From contig DATAFJ010000239.1 of the NCBI GenBank assembly GCA_036257535.1, positions 1 to 64,000 of the forward strand: a stretch of 64,000 nt of DNA. The letters run 5' to 3'. Positions 1 through 9,026 of the stretch are shown here, one piece after another. Below the pieces are notes generated by a model. That model was not told where the DNA came from, ran no database searches, and worked only from the letters and a program-made list of their open reading frames with translations. The position numbers were made by a program, and so were the translations under genes. Numbering within the stretch: the stretch's first letter is position 1; each line of letters begins with the position of its first letter. The stretch comes from DATAEE01 sp036257535. Its GTDB lineage: Bacteria; Acidobacteriota; Vicinamibacteria; Vicinamibacterales; 2-12-FULL-66-21.

Positions 1-238
1 CGAAGTTCACCCGATAGAGGCTGAACGACCACTTCCGGTCGGGTAACACGTCGCCGCTCGGCACAAACCACAACCCCGTCGTGTCCCCCTGCGGGGTCGG
101 CGTCGCGGGCCGCGTCTCCACCCGGTCGGCGGCCCGCGGCGTGTCAGGCGTTTGCGTTGTGGCGGCCGGCGTCTGGGCTGCAGCCGACGCGGAACAGACC
201 ACCAGTGCGAGTGCAAAAGTGAGAACCTGGCGATTCAT
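1..238 (-). CDS. exported protein, N-terminal part only (runs off the window)
   Basis: The frame opens with ATG at 238 and continues past base 1, so only the first 79 codons are visible. It begins with a Sec signal peptide (MNRQVL, a hydrophobic stretch, then ASAAAQ as the likely cleavage site). A Thr/Pro-rich linker of about 30 residues follows, then a folded-looking start with TGLWFVPSGD and WSFSLYRVNF. The pattern suggests a periplasmic or outer-membrane protein. The motif reminds me of OmpA-like exported proteins of Vicinamibacteria, but the visible part is too short to name a family. Confidence 0.7.
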   Translation of the reverse strand, partial: MNRQVLTFALALVVCSASAAAQTPAATTQTPDTPRAADRVETRPATPTPQGDTTGLWFVPSGDVLPDRKWSFSLYRVNF

Positions 239-290
239 GACGGATTGATGGTAAGGCCACAAGGCCTATTAGTCAAAAGGGTACCGATGA

Positions 291-310
291 CCTAGGCCTA
301 AAGACCTAGG
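291..310. repeat. CCTAGG inverted repeat overlapping the tatC stop codon
   Basis: Two CCTAGG palindromes flank CCTAAAGA and overlap the tatC stop codon. They can pair as a short stem at the end of the tatC transcript. There is no T-run, so this is only a possible weak terminator or 3' end stabiliser. Confidence 0.35.
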
Positions 311-1103
311 CGGACTTGCGTTTACCGAACACCCAGGCGATCACAATGCTGATCAGATAGAGCACCAGCATCGGCCCGGCCATCATCGCCTGCGACACGA
401 CGTCGGTTCCGGGGCTCAGCACTGCCGCGATGATGAAGATGATGAGGATGGCGTATTTGATGTTCTTGATGAGGAAACGGGCGGTGATGCCGCCAACACG
501 GGCAAGGAAGAACACGATTGTGGGCATCTGGAAGATCACGCCAAAGGCGAGAAGCATCTTCACGTACAGCGAAAAGACGGATCCCACCTTCGGCGTGAAG
601 GTCATGTACTCGGTCGAGAAGCTCGCGAAAAACTCCCACGCCCACGGAAACGCGATGTAGTGCGAGAAGAGCGCCCCGGCGGTAAAGAAGAAGGTGGCGA
701 AGACCACGAACGGGATCGCGAACTTCTTTTCGTGGGCATAGAGGCCGGGGGCGATGAATTTCCACAACTGCCAGAGGATGACCGGCGCCGCCAGGAATAG
801 TCCGGCGAGGGCGGCCATCTTCATGCCGAGCATGAATCCCTCGGTCGGCTCCGTATAGATGAGCGTGCCGCCTCGCGGGAGCACGCGCACCAGCGGCTCC
901 ATCACGAACGCCTTGATCGGGCCGATGAAGAACAGGCTGATCAGGAAGCCGCCGACGAGCGCGACGACCGACGAGATGAGCCGTCTCCGGAGCTCGTCGA
1001 GATGCTCCAGAAACGACATCTTGGCAGTACGGTCGTCTTCCTCAGGTTCCGGATCGAAGTCGGGCGCGGGAACGGCCGCGCCGGGGAAGGGCACGAGCGC
1101 CAT
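306..1103 (-). CDS. tatC: Sec-independent (twin-arginine) protein translocase subunit TatC
   Basis: TatC is the inner-membrane receptor of the twin-arginine pathway, which exports folded proteins carrying an S/T-R-R-x-F-L-K signal. The 265-residue product has a short acidic N-terminus, then MSFLEHLDELRRRL, the conserved cytoplasmic motif just before the first membrane helix. Six hydrophobic segments follow, with the family's conserved FxxPF-like and YExLLW-equivalent regions. It ends in FGKRKSA. It lies 4 bases downstream of tatA on the same strand, so the two form an operon. Likely clients nearby are the twin-arginine proteins starting at 39471, 45263 and 46937 (inference). Confidence 0.96.
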   Translation of the reverse strand: MALVPFPGAAVPAPDFDPEPEEDDRTAKMSFLEHLDELRRRLISSVVALVGGFLISLFFIGPIKAFVMEPLVRVLPRGGTLIYTEPTEGFMLGMKMAALAGLFLAAPVILWQLWKFIAPGLYAHEKKFAIPFVVFATFFFTAGALFSHYIAFPWAWEFFASFSTEYMTFTPKVGSVFSLYVKMLLAFGVIFQMPTIVFFLARVGGITARFLIKNIKYAILIIFIIAAVLSPGTDVVSQAMMAGPMLVLYLISIVIAWVFGKRKSA

Positions 1104-1107
1104 TGCG

Positions 1108-1368
1108 CTATGCGCCGTCTGACTGGCGCGGAACCGCGGGCTCCGAGGGGGTGGCGGGGCGTGCGGGCTCCGGCTTGGACTCGGTCTTCAACTCTTCGAG
1201 GCGAATTTCTTCGTCGAGCGTGTTCCGGAGTTCGTTCGACGCACGCCGGAATTCCGACAGGCTGCGGCCGAGCGACCGGCCGAGCTCTGGCAACTTCCGA
1301 GGGCCGAAGATGATGAGCGCGATCGTCAGGATGATCAACAGCTCCGGCATGCCGATGGAACCGAACAT
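1108..1368 (-). CDS. tatA: twin-arginine translocase TatA/TatB family subunit
   Basis: This 86-residue protein has the TatA/TatB layout: a single N-terminal membrane helix (MPELLIILTIALIIF), the FGPRKLPELGR hinge, and an amphipathic helix (LGRSLSEFRRASNEL). A charged, Pro-rich tail follows. It forms the protein-conducting part of the Tat translocase together with TatC, whose gene follows 4 bases downstream. Only one TatA-type gene is present here, so it may serve both TatA and TatB roles, as in many Gram-positive and some acidobacterial systems, or a second copy may lie elsewhere. Confidence 0.92.
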   Translation of the reverse strand: MFGSIGMPELLIILTIALIIFGPRKLPELGRSLGRSLSEFRRASNELRNTLDEEIRLEELKTESKPEPARPATPSEPAVPRQSDGA

Positions 1369-1472
1369 TGACGTTCTCCTGGGGCGATTATACTCTCGTC
1401 TGCCTTCGCTCCGCCGGCGCTTCGGCGAGACAAGTCTTTGCTCCGCTTGGGGTTGTCTGCTACGATCTGGTA

Positions 1473-3104
1473 ATGCGACGTCTCCGTTTCCTGCCCGCCG
1501 CGGTCCTCGCCGTCGTCTTTTCCGCCATCGTCGGAGGGCTGCTGGGCGGCAGCGTTCTGGCGCGCCAGGACGAGGTTTCCCAACATTATCGCCTGTTTAC
1601 CGCGGCCCTGAACGCGGTCGAAAACGAATACGTCGAGAAGGTCGAATCCGACCGTCTCGTCTACAGCTCGATTGACGGCATGCTGCGGACGCTGGATCCG
1701 CATTCAAGCTTCCTGGACCCGCGCACGTACGCCCAGCTGCGCGAACGCCAGGAAGGCCGCTACTACGGTCTGGGGATCAGCATCCTCCCGGTCGAGGGCG
1801 ACATCACGGTGATGTCGATCTTCGAGGGCTCACCCGCATACAAGAAGGGCCTTCGCCGCGGGGACGTTATCGCGAAGATCGAAGGACAGGACGCGAAGGG
1901 CTGGACGAACGATCAGGCCGTCCGCAAACTGCGCGGCCCGAAGGGAACGCAGGTCAACATCTCGATCAAGCGGCAGGGCCACGAGGGCTTGATCGATCTG
2001 ACGATCGAGCGCGACGAGATCAACATCCTCACGGTGCTCGGCGCGTTCATGGTCGACGAGGAACGGGGCTACGTTCGCGTTCGCGAGTTCTCGGAGACGA
2101 CCGATGACGAGCTCGGGCGCGCGCTCGAGGCGCTGCGCGCCAAGGGCCTCAAGAAGCTCGTGCTCGACCTGCGCGACAACCCGGGCGGGCCGCTCGACCA
2201 GGCCATCCGCGTCGCGAACCGCTTCCTGCCGCGCGGCGAGCTGATCGTCTACACTCGCGGACGCGTGCCCAACGCGGATCAGAACTACCGCGCCACCGAG
2301 CGCAGCGAGTACACAGACATGCCGGTCGTGGTGCTGGTCAATCGCAACAGCGCCAGCGCCTCCGAGATCGTCGCCGGTGCGCTGCAGGATCACGATCGCG
2401 CGCTCGTCGTCGGCGAAACGACCTTCGGCAAGGCGCTCGTGCAATCGATCTACCGCATCAGCAACCAGGCCGGGCTGGCGCTCACGACCGGTCGCTACTA
2501 CACGCCGAGCGGACGGCTGATACAGCGTCCATGGGACGGCTCCTTCGACGAGTACCTCACGTACACGTTGCGCGATCAGCAGCTCAACTCCGAAAAGCCG
2601 CATGCGGCCGCGGAGCTCAAGTACACCGATACGGGCCGCAAGGTGTACGGCGGCGGAGGTATCGAGCCTGACCGCCACATCGCGGGCTCGGTCGAGGGCT
2701 TCAATCCAAGTCGCTTCGGGCGCATGCTCGTCGCGCGGCAGATGTTCGAGAACTATGCGGAGAAGTTCTCCGCCGAAGGGGACAATCGTATTGTCGGCGG
2801 CTCGGCAGGCCGCAAGACCGTGCGCCGCGGATTCGACGTGACCGACGAGATGGTCGCCGAGTTCAAGGCGTCCCTCGTCAAGGAGCGCCTCAAAGTCGAC
2901 GAGGCGGCGTTTGCCAAGGACGCCGACTTCATCCGCGCGATGATCCACCTTCAGATCGACAATGCGCTCTTCGGCATCGAAGAAGCCCGTCGCAACCTCA
3001 TCGAGCGCGATCCCATGGCGCAGACTGCGTTGAGCCTGTTCCCCGAAGCGGAGAAGTTGATGGCCGCCGGCCGGAGCAAGACCACGCAAATGAGGCAGAG
3101 ATAA
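1473..3104 (+). CDS. ctpA: S41 family C-terminal processing peptidase (CtpA/Prc type)
   Basis: This is a periplasmic Ser/Lys protease that trims or degrades proteins from the C-terminus. The start at 1473 is preferred because it opens directly into a signal peptide (MRRLRFLPAAVLAVVFSAIV, ending near SVLARQ); an in-frame extension to 1368 would place 35 non-signal residues in front and run through tatA's promoter region. A PDZ domain lies at about residues 95-180 (GLGISI, RRGDVIAKIEG). The S41 core carries the nucleophile Ser295 in NSASASEI and the general base Lys320 in TTFGKA. The 543-residue length fits the family. It diverges from tatA. Confidence 0.93.
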   Translation: MRRLRFLPAAVLAVVFSAIVGGLLGGSVLARQDEVSQHYRLFTAALNAVENEYVEKVESDRLVYSSIDGMLRTLDPHSSFLDPRTYAQLRERQEGRYYGLGISILPVEGDITVMSIFEGSPAYKKGLRRGDVIAKIEGQDAKGWTNDQAVRKLRGPKGTQVNISIKRQGHEGLIDLTIERDEINILTVLGAFMVDEERGYVRVREFSETTDDELGRALEALRAKGLKKLVLDLRDNPGGPLDQAIRVANRFLPRGELIVYTRGRVPNADQNYRATERSEYTDMPVVVLVNRNSASASEIVAGALQDHDRALVVGETTFGKALVQSIYRISNQAGLALTTGRYYTPSGRLIQRPWDGSFDEYLTYTLRDQQLNSEKPHAAAELKYTDTGRKVYGGGGIEPDRHIAGSVEGFNPSRFGRMLVARQMFENYAEKFSAEGDNRIVGGSAGRKTVRRGFDVTDEMVAEFKASLVKERLKVDEAAFAKDADFIRAMIHLQIDNALFGIEEARRNLIERDPMAQTALSLFPEAEKLMAAGRSKTTQMRQR

Positions 3105-3340
3105 AGCCAGGATCGCAGGTCTTTGACCTACATCTTGGGGTGCGACATTAGTCTTGCCCCTACTTAATGGGCTTGCTACACTGACCACCGCTCGAGGCCG
3201 TCCGGCGCGCACGTTGCACGCCGGGTGACTTCGCTCGCCGGCCGCCGGGGCCCCCCGCTGCGTGGCGGGGTGACGGACTCTGAAAGACAGCATCCGCTTT
3301 GAAGCGTTCCCAGCCGCTTCCCGGTAAAGGTGTGTACTGA
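3105..3340. other. intergenic region upstream of smc
   Basis: The 236 bases between the S41 peptidase and smc hold no convincing gene. A perfect 6-bp stem (CCCCGC/GCGGGG, 3253-3270) with a 6-base loop is present but has no T-run after it. The smc promoter probably lies here, although I could not pick out a clear -35/-10 pair. Confidence 0.4.
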
Positions 3341-6300
3341 ATGCGTCTGCATCGCCTCGAAATCTCGGGTTTCAAGAGCTTTCCCGATCGGTCCGAGCTG
3401 GCCTTCGACCAGGGCGTCACAGCAATCGTCGGTCCCAACGGTTGCGGCAAGAGCAACGTCGTCGACGCCATCACGTGGGTGCTGGGGGAACAGAGCGCGA
3501 AAAGCCTGCGTGGCGACCGGATGGAGGACGTCATCTTCGCCGGGAGCGACGCGCGCAAGCCGACCGGAGCGGCAGAAGTAAAACTGAAGCTCGCGGGAGT
3601 CGCGACGAACCTGCCAGGCGGCGTCGAACCGCAGCATCTTGAAGCCGTGGTGCAGCAGGCCGGTCACGGCCATGGCGCGGCGGCCGAACATGAAACCGCC
3701 GTCGCGCTCGCGCCGCCTCCGGAGCTTCCGGAGCTCGAGTCCCGCGACCGCTTCGTGCGCGACATCGAGATCGGCCGGCGCTTGTACCGATCTGGTGAGA
3801 GCGAATATCTGATCGACGGTCAGGTCTGCCGGCTCCGCGACGTGCATGACCTGCTGATGGACGCCGGCGTCGGCGTCAAGGCGTATGCGGTCATCGAGCA
3901 GGGCAAGATCGGCCAGATCCTCAGCGCGCGGCCGACCGACCGCCGTCAGCTGATCGAAGAGGCTGCCGGGGTCACGAAATACAAGACGCGGCGGCGCATG
4001 GCCGAGCTCAAGCTCGAAGCCGCACAGCAGAACCTGACCCGCATCGAAGACATCGTTTTTGAAGTCGAGAAGCAGCGCGCGGCGTTGAAGCGGCAGGCCG
4101 CGAAGGCGCGCCGCTACAAGCGGCTGCGGGAAGAGCTGCGCCGCTGGGAGAAGGTGCAGTTCGCCGCCCGCTACCGAACGCTGGCGGCCTCCATCGAGGC
4201 GGCTCTCAGACGCCTCGAAGCGGCCCGCGAGCGCGAGAGCGCGGCCGAGGCGCGCTTGGCCGAGTCGGAGAACACACTCGAACGGGTTCGGATCGAGCTG
4301 GCCGAAGCGGATGCGCGATCGACACGTGCGCGAGAGGCGGCGCATGCGCGCGAGCTCGAGATGGGCCGTCTTCAGCAGCAGGCCGAGTTCGATAGGCAGC
4401 AGCGCGAAGCCTTGGCTGCGGCGGCGGTCGAACTGGAGACAGAGCTGACTGCGCTGGAGGCGCGGCGCGAGCCGGCACGGGTGGAGCTCGCCGATCGCCG
4501 TACGGCGCTCGCCGAGGCGGAAGTCGCGCGCGATCGCGCGGCGTCGGCGCTCGGCGAAGAGGAGTCGGGCTGGGCGGGCGCCCATGCCGAGATCGAAGGG
4601 CTCGAAAGTGACGTCGAGGCGGCGCGCAGCGAGATCTTCTCGGCGATGAATGCGGCGACCGCGCTCAGGCACGCCGTCGAGCACGCCGTATCCGCTCACG
4701 CGAAGACGCTCGAGGAGCTCGCGCGGCTCGAGGTGGAGCGTGCGGACCTCGAGATCGAGGAGCGGCGCGCGCGCGCCGAGCACGCCGAAGCGGAACAGGC
4801 TCTCGCCCGCACTCGCACTGCGCTCCACGCTACGGCTGCCGACCGCGCGGAGCGCGAAGCCGCGCTGTCGACGGCGCGTCTCGAACGCGCTCGCCTCGAT
4901 GAGGCGTGCCGCGCGCGCGAACAGGAGATCGCTGGCCTCACCGCGCGCGCCGCTTCCCTCGAAGAACAGGACGCCGCCCATGCCGAGTACGGCGACGCCG
5001 CGCGCCTTGTTCTGTCACCCGAGAGCGGCGTCGCTCACGCCGGCTCCGTGGCCGACCAGCTCGACGTCGAGCGCGGATACGAGCGCGCCGCCGAAGCCTG
5101 TCTGGGTGAAGTCCTGCAGCACGTCCTGGTGCGAACCCACGCCGACGTCACCAGAGGACTCGACGCTGCCGCCAACGCGGGACGATGCGGGTTCGTCGTC
5201 ACGGACGAGGCGCCGACGAATCAGTTCTCAGCCTCATCATTCCAGCCCGAGGGAACGATCGCGCTTTCCACCGTCGTCCGTGCGCGCGGTCAGCACGCGG
5301 ACGCCGTTCGGGGGGCGCTTGGGGAAGCGTGGATCGCCGACAGCTTTGACGCCGCGCTGGCCGCCGCCCGCACGACGGCGTTGCCCGTGGTGACCACGAA
5401 GGGTGAGCTGTTTCGTGGCCCGCATCTCGTCTCGGGTGGCGCCCGCGCGCAGTCGCGCGGCATCCTCGCGACGAAGAGCGAGATTCGCGATCTGCGCAGC
5501 CGGGTCGATGCGGAGACGGCCGAGCTCGCCCGCTCCCGTGTCGAGGTCGAGGCGGCGGCGCTCGCGATTGCCGCGGCCGAAGCGGGCATCGCCCTGGTCG
5601 CCGAAGAGCGCCATCGGCAGGAGAAAGCGATCGTCGAGTTCGAGCTGCGGCTGGCGGCCGCCGACGAAGAGGCGGAACGCGTCGCGCGCAAGCAGGAGCA
5701 GGTCGCGCTCGAGAGAGGGCGGGCGGACGACGAGCGCAAAGCGATCGAGGCACGCCAGGCTGAAGCGCGGGCGTCCATTCAGCGGCTCGAAACGGAGCAG
5801 CGAATCGCTGACGAGCGCTTTACCGCCGCGCAGCGCCGGCTTTTCGCTGCACGTGAGGGTGTCGAAGCCCGCAGCCGCTCCGTTGCCGAACGAAAGGCCG
5901 ATCACGCGGCACTCGCCGAGCGTGCGACAGCGCTCGCCGCGGAGGTCCGCCGGATCGAAGAGAGCTCGGCAGAGCTCGAAGCGCGCTTTACGGCACGCCG
6001 CGACGAGCTCTCGCGCAACGTCGAGCGCCGGCACGAGCTCGAAGCATCAATAGCGGACGCGGGCCGCAGACTCGACGAAGCGCTCAAGGCGTTCGACGAG
6101 CTCAAGCAGGAAGTCGTCGCTGCGGACGACCGGTCGGCCGCGCTCCGCGGGAACCACGACGAGCATGACGCGGCCATTCGTGAAGCACGCCGCGCCCTCG
6201 AAACCATTCGCGCGGAGGTCAGCCGCTTCGAGGTTGCCCGGGCGACCGCAGAAGGAGACCTCGCGCATCTGGCGTCCGCCTGCCTCGAAGCAGTCCAGGG

Positions 6301-7087
6301 CGGCCTCGACGACGTGGCCGCCGAAGTCAGCGAGATGGAATCCCGGGGAGAGCTCGGCGCTGTGAAGCTCGTCGAAGAGTCCGACGATCCGGAATCTGCC
6401 GACGATCAGCCGGCGAGCGCCGACCCGGCCGCATCAACGGAACCGCTCACGGCGGAACGTGCCGTCAGTCAGCTGAAGGAGAAGATCGACCGTCTTGGAC
6501 CGGTGAACATGATGGCGATCGATCAGTTCGACGAGCTCGAAGGGCGGCACACCTTCCTGACGACGCAGCGGAAGGACCTGGTCGACTCCATCGCCCAGAC
6601 GACCGAGGCGATTCGACGGATTGATCGGACCACCCGTGAGCGCTTCAAGGAAGCGTTCGAAGTGATCAACCTGCACTTCCAGGATACGTTCTCGACGCTC
6701 TTCGGCGGCGGCCGCGCCACGCTCATGCTGCTGGATGAGACCGACCAGCTCGAGAGCGGCATCGACGTGATCGCGCAGCCGCCGGGCAAGCGGCTTCAGA
6801 GCGTGCAGCTCCTTTCGGGCGGCGAGAAGGCCCTCACGGCGATGGCGCTCATGTTTGCCATCTTCAAGTACCGTCCCAGCCCGTTCTGCCTGCTCGACGA
6901 GATCGACGCGCCGCTGGACGATGCGAACATCGGGCGGTTCGTCGAGATGCTGCAGGGCATGCAGTCGCATACGCAGTTCATCCTGATCACACACAATCGG
7001 AAGACGATGGAGATCGCAGACCGGCTGTACGGCGTTACGATGGAGGAGCCGGGCGTCTCGAAGCTGATTTCTCTCCAGTTGAACTGA
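3341..7087 (+). CDS. smc: chromosome segregation/condensation protein SMC
   Basis: SMC is the ATPase arm of the bacterial condensin; with ScpA/ScpB it organises the nucleoid. The 1248 residues show Walker A GPNGCGKS at residues 31-38, a long coiled coil, a hinge around residues 540-700, a second coiled coil, and the C-terminal head with LSGGEKALTAMAL and Walker B CLLDEIDAPLDDAN. The Arg/ATP-sensor region RRLYRSGESEYLI is intact. One oddity is about 50 extra residues (roughly 86-137, His/Ala/Pro-rich) before that motif, where most SMC proteins have a short loop. An acidic patch near residues 1010-1040 precedes the head. Confidence 0.97.
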   Translation: MRLHRLEISGFKSFPDRSELAFDQGVTAIVGPNGCGKSNVVDAITWVLGEQSAKSLRGDRMEDVIFAGSDARKPTGAAEVKLKLAGVATNLPGGVEPQHLEAVVQQAGHGHGAAAEHETAVALAPPPELPELESRDRFVRDIEIGRRLYRSGESEYLIDGQVCRLRDVHDLLMDAGVGVKAYAVIEQGKIGQILSARPTDRRQLIEEAAGVTKYKTRRRMAELKLEAAQQNLTRIEDIVFEVEKQRAALKRQAAKARRYKRLREELRRWEKVQFAARYRTLAASIEAALRRLEAARERESAAEARLAESENTLERVRIELAEADARSTRAREAAHARELEMGRLQQQAEFDRQQREALAAAAVELETELTALEARREPARVELADRRTALAEAEVARDRAASALGEEESGWAGAHAEIEGLESDVEAARSEIFSAMNAATALRHAVEHAVSAHAKTLEELARLEVERADLEIEERRARAEHAEAEQALARTRTALHATAADRAEREAALSTARLERARLDEACRAREQEIAGLTARAASLEEQDAAHAEYGDAARLVLSPESGVAHAGSVADQLDVERGYERAAEACLGEVLQHVLVRTHADVTRGLDAAANAGRCGFVVTDEAPTNQFSASSFQPEGTIALSTVVRARGQHADAVRGALGEAWIADSFDAALAAARTTALPVVTTKGELFRGPHLVSGGARAQSRGILATKSEIRDLRSRVDAETAELARSRVEVEAAALAIAAAEAGIALVAEERHRQEKAIVEFELRLAAADEEAERVARKQEQVALERGRADDERKAIEARQAEARASIQRLETEQRIADERFTAAQRRLFAAREGVEARSRSVAERKADHAALAERATALAAEVRRIEESSAELEARFTARRDELSRNVERRHELEASIADAGRRLDEALKAFDELKQEVVAADDRSAALRGNHDEHDAAIREARRALETIRAEVSRFEVARATAEGDLAHLASACLEAVQGGLDDVAAEVSEMESRGELGAVKLVEESDDPESADDQPASADPAASTEPLTAERAVSQLKEKIDRLGPVNMMAIDQFDELEGRHTFLTTQRKDLVDSIAQTTEAIRRIDRTTRERFKEAFEVINLHFQDTFSTLFGGGRATLMLLDETDQLESGIDVIAQPPGKRLQSVQLLSGGEKALTAMALMFAIFKYRPSPFCLLDEIDAPLDDANIGRFVEMLQGMQSHTQFILITHNRKTMEIADRLYGVTMEEPGVSKLISLQLN

Positions 7088-7103
7088 ATCTGGCCGCCGG
7101 CCA

Positions 7104-8180
7104 ATGAACGAAAACCGAGCGACACGATACAACCGGCTGAAGCGCCGAGCGTCCGTGCTTTCGCTGGCGCTGACCGGGTTGTTCCTGTGCGGCCTGCTCG
7201 CGACCGGCCTGTCGGTGCGGCTGCGCGAGGCCGTGGGATCGGCCGGCATCTACGTCATCGTCCTGGCTGTCACCCACGAGCTGCTGACGCTGCCGCTCTC
7301 GGTCTACAGCGGCCTGCTGCTGGAGCGGCGGTACGACCTCTCCGGGATCTCGATTTCCGACTGGTTTCTCGATCGGCTCAAGGCCTTTGCGCTGGGGCTC
7401 CTCTTGAGCGTGCTGGCGGCGGCCGTCGTCGGATGGTCGGCGCGCACTGCGGGCGAGCTATGGTGGGTCGCAGCCGCGTCCGCATTTTCACTCGCCGGTA
7501 TCGTTCTCGCCGCCGTGGCGCCGCTGCTGTTCCTGCCGATCTTCTACCGCTTCAAGCCACTCGACCGGCCGGCGCTGACCGCGCGGCTGCTCGCACTCGC
7601 GAACAACGAGGGTGTGCCAGCGGTCGGAGTCTTCGAGTGGGGCCTCGGAGCGAAAACGTCGAAGGCGAACGCGGCGCTCGTCGGGTTGGGCTCCACGCGT
7701 CGCATCATCCTGGCGGACACGCTCCTCGACAACTACACGGACGACGAGATCGAGGTGATCGTCGCTCACGAGCTCGGGCACCACGTGCATCGAGACATGA
7801 TGAAGGCGATCGGCTTCGAATCGGCGCTCGTGTTCGCCGGAGCGTTCGCTGCCGATCTTCTGTTCCGTGCGATCGCTCCCGGGTTGGGGATCAGGGACGT
7901 CACCGATCCGGCGGGGCTGCCGCTGCTCGTGATCGGCGCCGGCGCCGTGTCCGTGCTTCTCGCGCCGCTCGCCAACGCCTTGTCGAGGCGCGCCGAGCGC
8001 CGCGCCGATCTCTTCGCGCTGACGCTGACGAAGCGTCCCGATTCGTTCATGTCGGCGATGCGCCGTCTCGGCGCGCAGAACCTCGCCGAGGAGCACCCCT
8101 CGCGGCTCGTTCAGGCGCTGTTCCACTCGCATCCTCCGATTCCAGAGCGCCTGGCAGCCGCGCGAGCGCTCACGGACTGA
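7104..8180 (+). CDS. M48 family membrane metalloprotease (Ste24/CAAX protease-like)
   Basis: This is an integral-membrane zinc protease of the Ste24/HtpX type. It has several hydrophobic segments: residues about 15-35, 45-65, 90-115 and 120-150. The zinc site HELGHH follows DDEIEVIVA, and two more hydrophobic segments precede the C-terminal domain. That domain has RRAERRADLFAL, which supplies the third zinc ligand region, and ends with HSHPPIPERLAA, a family signature. At 358 residues it is somewhat shorter than eukaryotic Ste24. It starts 16 bases after smc and is probably cotranscribed. The natural substrate cannot be told from the sequence; a role in membrane protein quality control is inference. 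Confidence 0.9.
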   Translation: MNENRATRYNRLKRRASVLSLALTGLFLCGLLATGLSVRLREAVGSAGIYVIVLAVTHELLTLPLSVYSGLLLERRYDLSGISISDWFLDRLKAFALGLLLSVLAAAVVGWSARTAGELWWVAAASAFSLAGIVLAAVAPLLFLPIFYRFKPLDRPALTARLLALANNEGVPAVGVFEWGLGAKTSKANAALVGLGSTRRIILADTLLDNYTDDEIEVIVAHELGHHVHRDMMKAIGFESALVFAGAFAADLLFRAIAPGLGIRDVTDPAGLPLLVIGAGAVSVLLAPLANALSRRAERRADLFALTLTKRPDSFMSAMRRLGAQNLAEEHPSRLVQALFHSHPPIPERLAAARALTD

Positions 8181-8195
8181 ACGCCACGTCCGAGG

Positions 8196-9026
8196 ATGGA
8201 CTACTACCACCTCGCCCAGGTCAACATCGCACGGGCGCGGGCTCCTCTCGACAGTCCTGTCATGGCGGCGTTCGTCGAACGCCTCGACGACATCAACGCT
8301 CTCGCGGAGTCCAGCCGCGGCTTCGTCTGGCGTCTGCGCGCGGCGCCCGGGGGCACGACGTATGTCGCCGCGAACAACCCCAGGCTGATCGTGAACATGT
8401 CGGTCTGGGAGTCCGTCGACACGCTCCGTGACTACGTGTACAAGACCGGTCACAACTCGGTCATGCGCCGCCGCGTGGAGTGGTTCGCTCCGATCGCGGC
8501 TGCGCACCTGGTTTTGTGGTGGATACCTGCCGGGCACGAGCCCTCTCTGGGCGAAGCGCGGGAACGGCTTGCGCACCTGCGCGCGCGAGGTGAGGGACCG
8601 GCCGCGTTCACATTCCGGCGGCCGTCCCCCATGCCGGATCAACCCGACGATCCACCGGAGCCGGACCGGGTGCTCGCGGATGATACCGTGAGCTACGACC
8701 GGCGCGCGTTCCGAAGCGTGGACAACGCCGCCGGTGAAGTCGATGCGGAGACACGCTTCTTCTATCGCCAGATCGGCTCGCGCGTCTGGGCCACGTACAG
8801 GGGAGGTGCGATCGCCTTCGGAACCCTCGTAGCGGCCGCCGCTCCGGACGGCCGTCTCGACATGCGATACCAGCACGTCAACCGGGACGGCGCCTGGCGC
8901 GAAGGGCGGTGCGACACCGTGCCGGAGCGGTTGCCGGACGGACGGCTGCGTCTGCACGAGTCGTGGCGCTGGACCGGAGGCCTGGTCGGCGAGGGACAAT
9001 CGACGGTCGAGCAGATCTCAGCGTAA
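8196..9026 (+). CDS. DUF3291 domain fused to a C-terminal N-acetylglutamate-synthase-like (lipocalin-type) domain
   Basis: Residues 1-140 match the DUF3291 pattern, an antibiotic-biosynthesis-monooxygenase-like ferredoxin fold (YHLAQVNIARARAPLDSPVM, FVWRLR, MSVWESVDTLRDYVY, WFAPI, LVLWWIPAGHEPS). After a Pro/Asp-rich linker with an internal Met at residue 146, residues 160-276 form a second domain (YDRRAFRSVDN, VWATYRGGAIAFGTL, LDMRYQHVN, GRLRLHESW). This resembles a small family often annotated 'n-acetylglutamate synthase' by similarity only. No catalytic role is established for either half. The last 9 bases overlap the end of the convergent gene at 9018. Confidence 0.8.
   Translation: MDYYHLAQVNIARARAPLDSPVMAAFVERLDDINALAESSRGFVWRLRAAPGGTTYVAANNPRLIVNMSVWESVDTLRDYVYKTGHNSVMRRRVEWFAPIAAAHLVLWWIPAGHEPSLGEARERLAHLRARGEGPAAFTFRRPSPMPDQPDDPPEPDRVLADDTVSYDRRAFRSVDNAAGEVDAETRFFYRQIGSRVWATYRGGAIAFGTLVAAAAPDGRLDMRYQHVNRDGAWREGRCDTVPERLPDGRLRLHESWRWTGGLVGEGQSTVEQISA

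Noticed and set aside
3253..3270. CCCCGC/GCGGGG stem as a terminator of the S41 peptidase gene
   Set aside because: The stem is real but no T-run follows, and GC-rich stems of 6 bp arise by chance in this composition.
1830..3293. 487-codon open frame antisense to the S41 peptidase
   Set aside because: It shadows a well-supported gene. High GC makes long antisense frames common, and the translation has no family motifs.
3176..4981. 601-codon frame antisense to the smc N-terminal half
   Set aside because: Arg/Leu-rich shadow of smc with no domain or start signal.
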